From: Myxococcaceae bacterium
GTDB lineage: Bacteria; Myxococcota; Myxococcia; Myxococcales; Myxococcaceae
NCBI GenBank assembly: GCA_025459425.1
Contig: JALOQF010000016.1
Coordinates: 1-48,998 of the forward strand
DNA: 48,998 nucleotides
Direction: 5' to 3'
The notes under the pieces are model-generated. The model ran no database searches. It was not told where the DNA came from and saw nothing but the letters and a program-made list of their open reading frames with translations. This document shows, piece after piece, positions 33,752 to 42,824 of the stretch. Numbering within the stretch: position 1 is the first letter of the stretch; every line of letters starts with the position of its first letter. The translations under genes and the position numbers were made by a program.

Positions 33752-33793
33752 GCGCTTCCCCTGCCGCGAGCGCCCGCGCTACACGCCCTCGCC

Positions 33794-34738
33794 ATGTCGT
33801 CGGCCGAACGTCGTCGTCTCGCCATCGTCGGAGGCACCGGGCCGCTGGGCCGCGCGCTCGCCTCGCGGCTCGAGGCCGACTTCGACGTGACGCGCATCGG
33901 CTCGCGGGGAGACTCGGGCACCTGGCGCACCGACCTGCTCTCGGTCGCCGAGACCGAGGTGGCGCTCGCCGGGGCCCGCGTCGTCGTGTTCCTCGCCCGC
34001 ACCGTGCCGCCGCGCGCGCGGTTGATGCAGGGCCATGTCCCCGACATCGACCTCGTGCTGGCCGACTCCGTGGCGCGCGCCGTGCGCCTCACCCGGCCCG
34101 AGCGCGTCGTCTTCTTCACGCGCGCCGAAGAAGACGAGCGCGAGGTCGTCCTCCGCGCGTCTGGCGTGCCGGTCTCCGTTCTCTCGGGCGGTGGCGATGA
34201 CCCGTTGCCACACCTCGAGCGGCTCATTCGCGCCGACACCACCGAGGTGGTGCGCCTTCCCGAGTGGAAGCCGCCGGCGGTCGAGGCGCGCGTGTGGCGT
34301 GGGCCTTCTACCGTCCTCTCGCTGCAGCGCTTGCCCCTGGCGATGCCCTGGACCGCGCAGAAGGCCGCGCACGCCTACTTCGAGTGGCTCCCGTCCGACG
34401 TGCCACTGGTGCGCACCGTCGTCGGCCCTGACACCATCGAGGTGAAGTTCGCTGGCCTGAGCCTCTTGCGCATGCGCCGCCGCACGGGCGAGTGCGAAGA
34501 GGACCTCGAGGTGCTCGAGGTGCGCGACGGAGCGCTCGTCGGCAAAGCCGACCCGCTGGGCGTCTTCGAGTTCCGCCGTCTGACGACGCCCGCGCCGCTC
34601 CTCATCACCACCCTGCGCGGCTTCCAGCCCGCCCTGCCGTGGCTCCTGTACCGGGTCTCGCAGGGCCCGGGCCACGCGCGCACCATGCGCCACTTCGGCG
34701 AGTGGCTCGCCCGGCAGACGGCGCTCGCGCCGGCGTGA
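33794..34738 (+). CDS. NAD(P)-binding Rossmann-fold protein
   Basis: A 314-aa protein beginning MSSAERRRLAIVGGTGPLG, a dinucleotide-binding loop like those of extended SDR or NAD-dependent epimerase-like proteins. The usual catalytic YxxxK is not visible, so it may be a non-catalytic or atypical member. The C-terminal half (about residues 180-314) resembles a lipid- or sterol-binding extension with aromatic residues (PLLITTLRGFQPALPWLLYR). I chose the ATG at 33794 because the Rossmann motif follows directly. Its last 50 codons are duplicated immediately downstream. Confidence 0.65.
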   Translation: MSSAERRRLAIVGGTGPLGRALASRLEADFDVTRIGSRGDSGTWRTDLLSVAETEVALAGARVVVFLARTVPPRARLMQGHVPDIDLVLADSVARAVRLTRPERVVFFTRAEEDEREVVLRASGVPVSVLSGGGDDPLPHLERLIRADTTEVVRLPEWKPPAVEARVWRGPSTVLSLQRLPLAMPWTAQKAAHAYFEWLPSDVPLVRTVVGPDTIEVKFAGLSLLRMRRRTGECEEDLEVLEVRDGALVGKADPLGVFEFRRLTTPAPLLITTLRGFQPALPWLLYRVSQGPGHARTMRHFGEWLARQTALAPA

Positions 34739-34763
34739 GGCGTCGCTTCGGCGCTTCGTCACG

Positions 34764-34929
34764 CCGCTCCTCATCACCAGCCTGCGCTTCCAGCCGGCCC
34801 TGCCGTGGCTCCTGTACCGGGTCTCCCAGGGGCCGGGCCACGCGCGGACCATGCGCCACTGCGCCGAGTGGCTGGCCCGCCAGACGGCGCTCGCTCTGGC
34901 GTGAGGCGTCGCCTCGGAGCTCCGTCACG
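34764..34929 (+). pseudogene. Duplicated 3' end of the Rossmann-fold gene
   Basis: A 166-bp segment repeats the final codons and the sequence after the stop of the upstream gene (34595-34763) with a 3-bp deletion and scattered changes. It still reads as PLLITSLRFQPALPWLLYR and ends in TGA at 34902-34904, but has no start. A tandem duplication remnant. Confidence 0.85.
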
Positions 34930-35355
34930 CAGCCCACGCAAGAGTGAACGCACGTTGATCTTACCGACGAGACCCGCCGTACGAGCGCGCAATGCCTCTG
35001 CGTCGACGTGGAATCCTTCGCCCTCACGAGCGACGATGAACGGAGGCTGGCTTCCGTCCTGCGGCGTCGGGACGTTCTGTTCGGCCGAAGCGCGCCGATG
35101 CGCTCGCCGGACGCCACCGCAGAACCGTGACGAGGCTGCGGGCTGACGGCGTCGTTCTGTCCGGCATCGCCACCCTCGCGCTGCGTCGCGATGGGCAGGA
35201 TGCCCGCTGACCTCGGCCGAAGCGCGGCTGCCATGGCAAGGAGTGCGACCGCGCGTGCCGCGCCTCGTGCACCCCGTGGCTGCACGCGCGGTGGCGACAA
35301 CTGGAGCCGCCAGTGCTTGCATGACGTGGTTGGGACGCTCGGGGAGAACAAACGC
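34930..35355. other. 426-bp gap with a faint minus-strand protein-like stretch
   Basis: No complete gene. On the minus strand about 34930-35090 reads PPFIVAREGEGFHVDAEAL and AGLVGKINVRSLLRGL, which looks like a genuine protein end, but there is no start with a ribosome site and the frame runs on into the duplicated segment. It may be the remnant of a gene cut by the duplication. Confidence 0.35.
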
Positions 35356-36630
35356 ATGACGACGCTGCGCCTCGCCCTCTGCCTTGGCCTCGTGTCGACG
35401 TCGGCGCTCGCGCAGCCTGCGCCGGCCGACGCGCTCGAGGTCTACGAAGAAGGCAAACGCCGCTACGACGCGAAGGACTACGCGGGCGCCCTCGAGCGCT
35501 TCGACGAAGCCGCGCGCCTCGAGCCAAAGACCGCGCGCTGGCAATACAACCGCGGGCTCGCGCTGAAGAAGCTCCAGCGCACCGACGAGGCCATCGCCGC
35601 CCTCCAGCAATCACGCGCGCTCGACCCGGCGTACAAAAAAGCGGAGATCGACGAGAAGCTGGCCGAGCTCGGCGTCTCTGGACCAGGTTCTGCGTCGAGC
35701 CCCGGCGGCTCCGACGACTCGGGCTTCGTCAACCTGCTCATCGGCGGCGGCATCTGCATCTTCGCGTTCTTCGGTGTCGGTGTGCCGGTGTTCAAGATTC
35801 TCAAGGCGGTCCTCTCACCCCGCCCGTCGACGGCGCCCACAACGGCCGCGCGCGCCCCCACCGCGGCGACGAAGAACGACCCGAACCGGGTCCAGGCCGT
35901 CGCTGGAAAGCTGACCGAAGCCGGGTGGGCGCTGGGCCAGGTCGAGCACGCGCTGTCCCTCGGAGAAGACGCCGAAGCTCGCGGGCACGCCGACCGCGCC
36001 GCGACGAACCTCGCCACCGTGCGCCGGGGCCTCGCCGCCGCCAGACGAAACGAACGACCCCTCGCCGAGCTCGAGAGCGCGCTCACGCGCGCGAGCGAGG
36101 CGACGGCGCTGGCGAAGGCACGCGTGACGACGCTGCACGGCCCGCGCGCGATGCAGGTGAAGGGGCCACGCGCCGGCTGCTTCTTCTGCGCACGCGCCCT
36201 GCCGACGCCCCGGGCCGGCGTGCCCGTGACGCTCGAGAGCGGCTCGACGACGACGACGGTGGCCGCGTGCGCCATCTGCGCGAGGCGGGTCGGCACCGCG
36301 CAGCCACCGCCCGTGACGATGGTGGAGCGCGACGGCCAGCGCGCCCACTGGGCCGAGCATGACGACTTCGACCCCTACGTCCAGGCCCACGCCCCGCCGC
36401 CCGACGCCGTCGAGGTGCCGGCGTGGCAGGTGCTTCAGCGGGAGCGGGGCCTGTCTCCGCTGGCGGGCCTCGCGGGTGGCGCGGTGCTGGGCGCGCTGGG
36501 CGCGGCCGCCGTGGGCAAGCTGCTCGACCTCGACGGCCTCAAGCAGTCCTCCCTCGCCAGTGAGGCCGCTCAGGCCGCTGCCCGAGCTGCGTCATCTCGC
36601 CGAAGCACCGAATACACCGACCACTCCTGA
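35356..36630 (+). CDS. TPR protein with membrane span and zinc-ribbon-like pairs
   Basis: A 424-aa protein with a signal peptide (MTTLRLALCLGLVSTSALAQ), then two TPR units (about residues 27-95, VYEEGKRRYDAKDYAGALER and YNRGLALKKLQRTDEAIAAL) facing the periplasm, and a membrane span (about 127-152). A cytoplasmic helical region and a probable zinc-binding unit (CFFCAR and CAICAR, about residues 275 and 310) follow, with a Gly/Ala-rich hydrophobic segment near the end (about 375-392). The order suggests a transmembrane adaptor. I recognise no named family for the whole. The start at 35356 gives the signal peptide. Confidence 0.7.
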   Translation: MTTLRLALCLGLVSTSALAQPAPADALEVYEEGKRRYDAKDYAGALERFDEAARLEPKTARWQYNRGLALKKLQRTDEAIAALQQSRALDPAYKKAEIDEKLAELGVSGPGSASSPGGSDDSGFVNLLIGGGICIFAFFGVGVPVFKILKAVLSPRPSTAPTTAARAPTAATKNDPNRVQAVAGKLTEAGWALGQVEHALSLGEDAEARGHADRAATNLATVRRGLAAARRNERPLAELESALTRASEATALAKARVTTLHGPRAMQVKGPRAGCFFCARALPTPRAGVPVTLESGSTTTTVAACAICARRVGTAQPPPVTMVERDGQRAHWAEHDDFDPYVQAHAPPPDAVEVPAWQVLQRERGLSPLAGLAGGAVLGALGAAAVGKLLDLDGLKQSSLASEAAQAAARAASSRRSTEYTDHS

Positions 36631-36715
36631 CGCAGCCGCCCATCAGCCAGCGGTCGAGCCTTGATCGCCCTCGAGGCACGGGCTCAAGTCTTCTCGTCGT
36701 CTTCGGGGCTTCCAC

Positions 36716-37786
36716 ATGCGCGCGCTCTTCTACGCCGTCAACGGCCTGGGTCTCGGCCACGTCACCCGGTTGCTCGCCATCGCCCGGGCGCTTCGCGCGC
36801 TCGAGCCAGCCGCCGAGGTGCTCTTCCTCACGTCATCCGAAGCCGACGGCGTGCTCTTCCGCGAGGGCTTCGCGGCCGTGAAGCTGCCCTCGAAGACGAT
36901 TCGGGAGCAGGTCGGCCTGCACAAGCAGCGCTACCTCAAGCTGGCCCAGACGGTGACATGGAACACGCTCGCGGCCTTCGAGCCCGACGTGCTGGTCGTC
37001 GACACGTACCCGATGGGCAGCTTCGAGGAGCTGATTCCCGTGCTGCGCTGGCGCCAGAAGAACGTCTTCGTCTTTCGCGAGCAGCGCGAGGGCGCGGTGG
37101 GCCTGCCGCTCTTGCACGCGACGCTCCCGCTGTACGACGCCGTCATCGTCCCGCACGACACCCCGGCGGCCGTGGGCCCGGTGCCCGAGCCCCAGAAGGT
37201 GCGCGCGGTGGGCCCGATTCTCGTCCGCGAACCGCGTGAGCTGCGTTCGCGCGCGGAGGCCCGGCGACGGCTCGGTCTGCCGCCAGAGGGCACGCTCGTG
37301 TACGGCGCCTTCGGCGGTGGAGGTGAGCCCGAGTCCCACGAGGCGCTCCAGCTCGCGGCGGCGGCGGTGCGGGAACTGCCTGGCGCGCACCTCGTCGTCG
37401 GCGCCGGGCCGCTCCTTCGTGACGTGCCCGAGCTGCCCGGTGTCACCGTGCTGCGCGGCGTGTACCCGATGATGGAGTGGCTCGCCGCCTTCGACGTCGC
37501 GGTGAGCGCGGCCGGCTACAACTCGGTCAACGAGCTGCTCGCCGCGGGCGTGCCGTCGGTCTTCGTGCCCTTCGAGCGCGTGCTGGACGACCAGGAGCGG
37601 CGGGCGATGTTCGTCGAGGCCCACGGCGCCGGCCGCGCGCTGACGACCCGCTCGGCCTCTTCGCTGGCGCAGGCCCTCTCGGACGTCGTGCGTCGCCGCG
37701 CGGCCATCGTCGAGGCGGGCCGCGCGCTCGTCCCGGGTGGAGGCGCCGAGCGCGCCGCGCGCGTGCTGCTCGAGGTCTGTCGATGA
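36716..37786 (+). CDS. Glycosyltransferase of the MurG/GT28 type
   Basis: A 356-aa GT-B fold enzyme. The N-terminus shows the acceptor-side loop MRALFYAVNGLGLGHVTR, and the C-terminal half has YGAFGGGGEPESH and the nucleotide-sugar site SAAGYNSVNELLAAGVPSVF, followed by PFERVLDDQERRA. It would transfer a sugar from a nucleotide donor. It is the first gene of an operon with two radical SAM genes, overlapping the next by 4 nt (ATGA). The acceptor is unknown. Confidence 0.85.
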   Translation: MRALFYAVNGLGLGHVTRLLAIARALRALEPAAEVLFLTSSEADGVLFREGFAAVKLPSKTIREQVGLHKQRYLKLAQTVTWNTLAAFEPDVLVVDTYPMGSFEELIPVLRWRQKNVFVFREQREGAVGLPLLHATLPLYDAVIVPHDTPAAVGPVPEPQKVRAVGPILVREPRELRSRAEARRRLGLPPEGTLVYGAFGGGGEPESHEALQLAAAAVRELPGAHLVVGAGPLLRDVPELPGVTVLRGVYPMMEWLAAFDVAVSAAGYNSVNELLAAGVPSVFVPFERVLDDQERRAMFVEAHGAGRALTTRSASSLAQALSDVVRRRAAIVEAGRALVPGGGAERAARVLLEVCR

Positions 37787-38811
37787 CGACGCTCCACCCC
37801 TTGCGCTACCGCGGCTACCGGGAGCAGGCCGTTCGCGCTGGCCCCGAGACGGTGCACCTCGACGTCACCAACGCCTGCAACCTCGACTGCGTCACCTGCT
37901 GGAACTACGCGCCGACGCTCGACGCCCCGAAGTCGGTCACGTGGAAGCGTCAGCGCATCGACCCCAAGGTGTTCCACCGGGTGCTGAACGAGGTCGTCGC
38001 GGCGGGCGCGGAGCGCATCGTGCTCTCGGGTGGCGGCGAGCCCTTCACCCACCCCGACATCGAGCGCTTCCTCGCCGCGGTGAAGGCGCGGGGCCTCAGG
38101 CTCACCGTCATCACCAACGGCACCCTGTGCGACTACGGCCGGCTGCGCGAGCTGCGCGTCGACCAGGTGCTCCTCAACACCTGCGCGGGCACGCCAGAGA
38201 CGTACGCTGCCTACCACCCGAACCAACCGAAAGAGACGTTCCACCGGCTCGTCGAGGGCTGCCGCGTCCTGCAGGGCGTCACGGCCGTCAACATGGTGCA
38301 GGTCATCAACGGCCTCACCGCGCACGACCTGGTGCGAATGGTCGACGTCGCGGCCGAGGTGGGCGCGCGGGTGAGCTTCAAGGTGGGCGACCTGCCGCAG
38401 GGCACCCGCCACTTCGCGCTCACGGGCGCCCAGAAGACCGAGCTGCTGGGCACGCTGATTCCCGCCGCGAGGAAGCGCGCCAGGACGCTCGAGGTGCGCA
38501 CCAACGTCGACGCTTTCGAGCGGCAGCTCAAGGGTGAGCCGGCGCACCTGCCGCCGTGCTTCGCCGGCTACCTCTACTCGCGCGTGGCGGTCGACGGCCG
38601 CGTCTTCTTCTGCTGCGCACACCTCGAGGTGGGGCACGTCGACGACGGCACCTTCGACGACGTGTGGCGCGGGCCCCGCTACGAGGCGATGCGGCAGACC
38701 CTGCACCAGGGCGGCACCTTCACCGCCTGCGAGCGCTGCGGGAAACACGACATGAACGTGGCGGCCGAGAAGGAATACGCCCGGCTCGTCGACGAGGGAG
38801 CGCTGGAATGA
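37783..38811 (+). CDS. Radical SAM enzyme with SPASM-like C-terminus
   Basis: A 342-aa enzyme with the [4Fe-4S] motif C32-x3-C36-x2-C39 in TNACNLDCVTCW, a GGGEPF motif (SAM binding) and a C-terminal Cys group (PPCFAGYLYSR, VFFCCAH, ACERCGKHDMN) of the SPASM/twitch type, indicating extra iron-sulfur clusters. Such enzymes modify peptides or carbohydrates through a 5'-deoxyadenosyl radical. It overlaps its neighbours by 4 nt on both sides (ATGA), so the three proteins are made together. Confidence 0.9.
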   Translation: MTTLHPLRYRGYREQAVRAGPETVHLDVTNACNLDCVTCWNYAPTLDAPKSVTWKRQRIDPKVFHRVLNEVVAAGAERIVLSGGGEPFTHPDIERFLAAVKARGLRLTVITNGTLCDYGRLRELRVDQVLLNTCAGTPETYAAYHPNQPKETFHRLVEGCRVLQGVTAVNMVQVINGLTAHDLVRMVDVAAEVGARVSFKVGDLPQGTRHFALTGAQKTELLGTLIPAARKRARTLEVRTNVDAFERQLKGEPAHLPPCFAGYLYSRVAVDGRVFFCCAHLEVGHVDDGTFDDVWRGPRYEAMRQTLHQGGTFTACERCGKHDMNVAAEKEYARLVDEGALE

Positions 38812-39674
38812 GGCCCACCGTGTCGTGGAACGTCGTCGGCGGCTGCAACTACCGCTGCAGCTACTGCGTGCAGAAGCACGCGCCCGGCCTGGGCACGCCC
38901 AGCGACGACGAGCTCGAGGGCGCCCTGTCGACGTTCGAGCGGCTCGACGGGCGCTGGGAGTTCAAAATCTCGGGCGGCGAGCCCTTTCTGCTCAAGCGCC
39001 TGCCCGAGGTCGCCGCCCGCCTCGCGCGCGCAGGCCACCTCGTCTCGGTGCTCACCAACCTCTCGGCGCCGCTGCGGGTGCTCGAAGACTTCGTCACGGC
39101 CGCTGGCGCTTCGCTGCGAACCTTCTCGTGCTCCCTGCACAGGGAAGAGACGACCGAGGACGCGTTCCTGGAGAAGGCGAAGGCCGTGCGGCACGCCCTC
39201 GAGCCATGGCCAAAGGCGACGTTCGTCGTCAACAGCGTGGTGGTGCCCGGCACGGTGGACGTCGTCGGCCACAGCCGCCGCCGCTTCGAGCGCGAGGGCC
39301 TCAAGTTCTACCCGCAGCTCATGCGCAAGGACGGCAAGGCCGTCACCTACGACGAGGCCGACGCGCAGCGGCTGTCGACGCACTTCGACGACCTCATCGG
39401 CCCCGGGCAGATGAACCGCGGGTACGCGTTGAAGGGGCGCCTCTGCCACGCCGGCGCGAAGTACTTCATCGTGCACCCGCGCGGAGACGCGTTCAGCTGC
39501 TACCCCGGCAAGCGCTTCGGCGACGGGCACCTCGGCAACGTCTTCGATGGGTCGCTGCGGCTGCGAGCGGGGCCCGCGCCATGTCCGTACGACGTCTGTC
39601 CCTGCACGGTGCCGCAGAACCGGGGCATCATCGAAGGCTTCGGCCCGGGCGGCGACGAAGCCGAGGCCGCCTGA
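38808..39674 (+). CDS. Second radical SAM enzyme
   Basis: A 288-aa radical SAM protein with C13-x3-C17-x2-C20 in VGGCNYRCSYC and the SAM-binding SGGEPFLL motif. The C-terminal region contains further cysteines (GRLCHAGAKYF, FSCYPGK, CPYDVCPCTVPQ), compatible with auxiliary clusters. It is distinct from the first enzyme, so the operon encodes two different radical SAM activities. It ends the operon; a 271-bp gap follows. Confidence 0.88.
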   Translation: MRPTVSWNVVGGCNYRCSYCVQKHAPGLGTPSDDELEGALSTFERLDGRWEFKISGGEPFLLKRLPEVAARLARAGHLVSVLTNLSAPLRVLEDFVTAAGASLRTFSCSLHREETTEDAFLEKAKAVRHALEPWPKATFVVNSVVVPGTVDVVGHSRRRFEREGLKFYPQLMRKDGKAVTYDEADAQRLSTHFDDLIGPGQMNRGYALKGRLCHAGAKYFIVHPRGDAFSCYPGKRFGDGHLGNVFDGSLRLRAGPAPCPYDVCPCTVPQNRGIIEGFGPGGDEAEAA

Positions 39675-39945
39675 GGGCCACGCGCGCGGCTCGGCCTCTC
39701 GCGCTCGTCCAGCCCCCGCCGCTCCTCGCGGGACTCGAGGACCCTCGGCGAGGTGCTGAGCCCCATCGACCTCGACGAGACCGAGCGACGACGACGACCG
39801 TCACCCCCTCGGCAGAGACGCGTCCGTCGCGGTCGCTCCCGAACGTGACGCCGACACGCCGCGTTCGGCTGCGCGCGCCTTCCCCGCTGGGCGCCAGCCC
39901 GGCAGCCGCTACACTCGCGTCGCCGTCTCACGAGGAGCCTCCCTC

Positions 39946-42743
39946 ATGCGCATCGCTCTGCTCGCCACCACCCTCACCTGCACCCTCGCGTGCAACAACT
40001 CACCCAACACGCCGCCCGACGCGCCGATGGTGGTGGGCGCGGGCTTCGGCTCGAGCTGCGCGTCGGAGCCATGCCGGGCCGGGCTGACGTGCGGCTCGAT
40101 GATGACGTGTGGCGTGGCGATGCCCGCTGAGAACGGCCGGGCCTGCTTCATCGGCAAGGAGTGCGCGAGCGGCCAGTGTGCGCCCAACGGCGTGCGCGGG
40201 CGCTGCGTCGAGGTCGGCACGGCAGGTCCTGGCACCTCGTGTCAAGGCGATGCGGACTGCGCGGGCGGGCTGCGCTGCAGCTTCTCGGGCATCGGCCTGG
40301 TGCCCACCTGTGTCACGCCCGGAACGAAGGACATCGGCGCAGCGTGCACCGCGTCCCGCGAGTGCCTCCAGGGGCTTTTGTGTCAGGCAGCAAAGTGCGC
40401 CTACCTTCCGCTCGAGCCGTCGCAGGCGCCGAAGGGCGTTCCGCCGCTCATCGTGCCGCCCCCCGCGGCGCAGTGGCAGGGCGCGAGCTGCCCCGCGCGC
40501 AAGACGAGCGGCCCCATCACCGCGCTGTGGAACCTGCCGCGTGAGAGCGACCCGGCCGACGTGCGGCAAGACTTCTTCCGGCTCCCCTTCCCCAACGACG
40601 CGCACCGGGTGAACGGCCGCGTCGACTTCTCGCGCTTCCCCAAAGACCCGGCCCCCTTCTTCGGGTTCGACCTGCTGGGCCGCTACCTCGAGCGCCTCGC
40701 CGACGAGCCCTTCGGCAACTTCCCCGTGGTGACGTTCCGCTTCGACGGCGGCGAAGACCTTCACGCGTCGCAAGGAACTTCCCGTCGGCAGCTTCGAACA
40801 GGGCGCGTTCGGCTTGTGGGAAGGGACGCCCGAAACGATTCGCCTGCGATTGCGATGAAAGTCCCGATTTCCCCGTCCCTCGTCGCTTGGATTCGGGGCT
40901 TCCGAGGCCGGGTTACTGTTATCTCCCCGGAATCACTTGTATCCGAGGTGGCTTGACCGATTCATGTGTCGTGGTTAATCGTGTCGTCAGGAATGACGCC
41001 CGTTTTCGTCCCATGCTGCATGAAGGCGCCATCGACTTCGCCTCCATCGGCCTGGGCGGCATGGACCCACAGCTGCGCTTCGTCGACCTCACCGAGGGCA
41101 TGCGCTTCGGGCAGGGCCGCGGGCTGTCGTACCTCGTGAGCGCCGGGCGGAACCGCTACGTGTGCCACGACTGGTTCGCGCTCAAGCCGTACATCGGAGA
41201 CTCGCTGCCCGCAGGCACGTACGCCGTCATCATGAAGAAGGGCCTCAAGGACACGGCCGGCGCCGACGTGCAGCCCAGCCCCGACTTCACCGCGATGCTC
41301 GCCACCACCATGCCGTCCGACGCGACGCTCGCGCGGGCGTGGCAGGCCTATGCGCCGCTGCGGCGCTACGTCGCGGCGCAGAACCTCTCGACGGCCGACC
41401 TGCTCACGGCGTCGCTCTTCACCGTGGGAGATGCGACGGCGCTGGTGAAGTCGCTCGCCGACAGCGTCGCGGCGGCGCCGCCCGTCACGGCCTCCGGTTG
41501 GGTGAAGTGCCCGCAGTCGTCACCATGCAAGGACTTCTCGCTCGACGGCGGCGCCCTCGTCGCGTGCAGCACCTCGAGCCTCGTCGACGTCTGGTACGGC
41601 CAGCTCAGCGTGCCGGTGTTCCAGCAGGGCACCACGCCGTACCTCACCCCGGCCGAGGGCGGTGACATCGTCTCGGGTGATGGCGGCGTGCGCGTGCCCG
41701 TGCGCACGGAGTCCGTCTGCGCGTCCCTCACCGTCCCGAAAGGCGCTCCGCCCGACGCGGGGTGGCCGCTCGTCGTCTACGCCCACGGCACGGGCGGCTC
41801 CTTCGATTCCCATGCGTTCGACGGCACGGGCGCGCTGCTGGCCGACGTCACGCTGGCCGACGGCGGCGCCACGGCCTTCGCGGTGCTGGGCTTCGACCAG
41901 GTGGGGCACGGCACCCGGCGCGGCGCGCGGCAAGACGTGCACCCCAACGACATCGTCTTCAACTTCGGCAACCCGGCCTCGGCGCGCGGCACGATGGCGC
42001 AGGGCGCGGCCGACCTCTTCGCGGTGACGCGGTGGGCGAAGGGGTTGTCGTCCAGTGACGGAGGCCTTCCCGTGCCGCTCGACCCGAGCCACCTGGGCTT
42101 CTGGGGGCACTCGCAGGGCGCCTCGGAAGGGGGCCTCTTCCTCGCGTTCGACCGCTCGCTCGAGGTGGCGGTCCTCACCGGCGCGTCGGGCAGCCTCGCC
42201 GACTCGCTCACCTCGAAGAAGGCGCCGGTGAACATCGCCGATGGGCTGGCGCTGGCCCTCGGAGAGCCGCCTGGCCCCGTCTCTCCGTTTCACCCGGTGG
42301 TGGGCCTGCTGGCGAGCTGGACCGACCCGGTCGACGCGCTCCACTTCGCGCGGCGGTCGGCCGTGACGGCGGCGGATGGCGCGCTGCCAGCCCATGGGCG
42401 ACACGTCTTCCAGGCCTGGGGCCTCGGCGACCTCTTCACGCCGTCACCGGTGCAGCGGGCCTATGCGCAGGCCTCGGGCGCCGCCTTCGTGGGCCCCAGA
42501 CTCGAGGCGTTCGACCCCATGCCGGTCGACTTCGTCAGCGGCAACGTGATGACGCCACGGCGCCTCACGTCAGCCGTGCGCCAGTACGAGCCACCCTTCA
42601 CCCAGCCGATGCCCCAGGGGCCGAAGGTGTACGGGTACGACGGGCACTTCGTCGGCTTCCAGGACGAGGCAGCGAAGCGAGACATCGCCCGGTTCTTCGG
42701 GCGCGCGCAGCGGGGCGAGGTGCCGTCGATTCCGGGCGAGTGA
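39946..42743 (+). pseudogene. Cys-rich lipase-like lipoprotein gene interrupted by a 278-bp insert
   Basis: Codons from the ATG at 39946 (GAGGAG ribosome site 8 nt upstream) encode a lipoprotein leader (MRIALLATTLTCTLAC), four Cys-rich motifs and FPVVTFRFDG at about residue 269. The frame is then lost, and the rest of the protein continues in another frame from about 41029. Removing 40751-41028 joins FRFDG to AIDFASIGLGG without loss. The second part holds an alpha/beta-hydrolase nucleophile (GFWGHSQGASEGG) and VVYAHGTGGS as the oxyanion region. The interrupted protein resembles large secreted lipase/virulence-factor-like hydrolases. As it stands, neither half can give the full product. Confidence 0.85.
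40751..41028 (+). mobile_element. 278-bp insert carrying a decayed WYL-domain tail
   Basis: A clearly lower-GC block, flanked by a 4-bp direct repeat (GGCG at 40747-40750 and 41025-41028), that interrupts the lipase-like gene and shifts its frame. It reads AKTFTRRKELPVGSFEQG and LWEGTPETIRLRLR, then after a frame break SPSLVAWIRGFRGRVTVISP and a stop, matching the C-terminal half of WYL-domain regulators, with the middle (the WHPSQ region) missing. The rest is AT-richer non-coding DNA. No transposase or terminal repeats are present; capture by illegitimate recombination or an assembly error are both possible. Confidence 0.6.
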
Positions 42744-42824
42744 TTCGCCGGGCATCGCCGTCATGGGGGGACCGGCGTCGGAATCTCCTCGCACCGTGAC
42801 GCCCGTCGAATACCGTCGCCGCCA

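Larger units (their letters stand above)
33493..33793. other. Divergent 301-bp control region with half-sites
   Basis: Holds the inverted repeat at 33564-33587, a 7/8 half-site at 33545-33551 and a further copy at 33743-33751. No credible gene lies in it; an in-frame upstream extension of the Rossmann-fold gene is Arg/Ala-rich and not protein-like. Confidence 0.6.

Noticed and set aside
34774..35610. A 278-codon minus-strand frame spanning the duplication and the start of the TPR gene
   Set aside because: It overlaps two plus-strand genes' features and is Arg-rich; only a short middle part looks protein-like.
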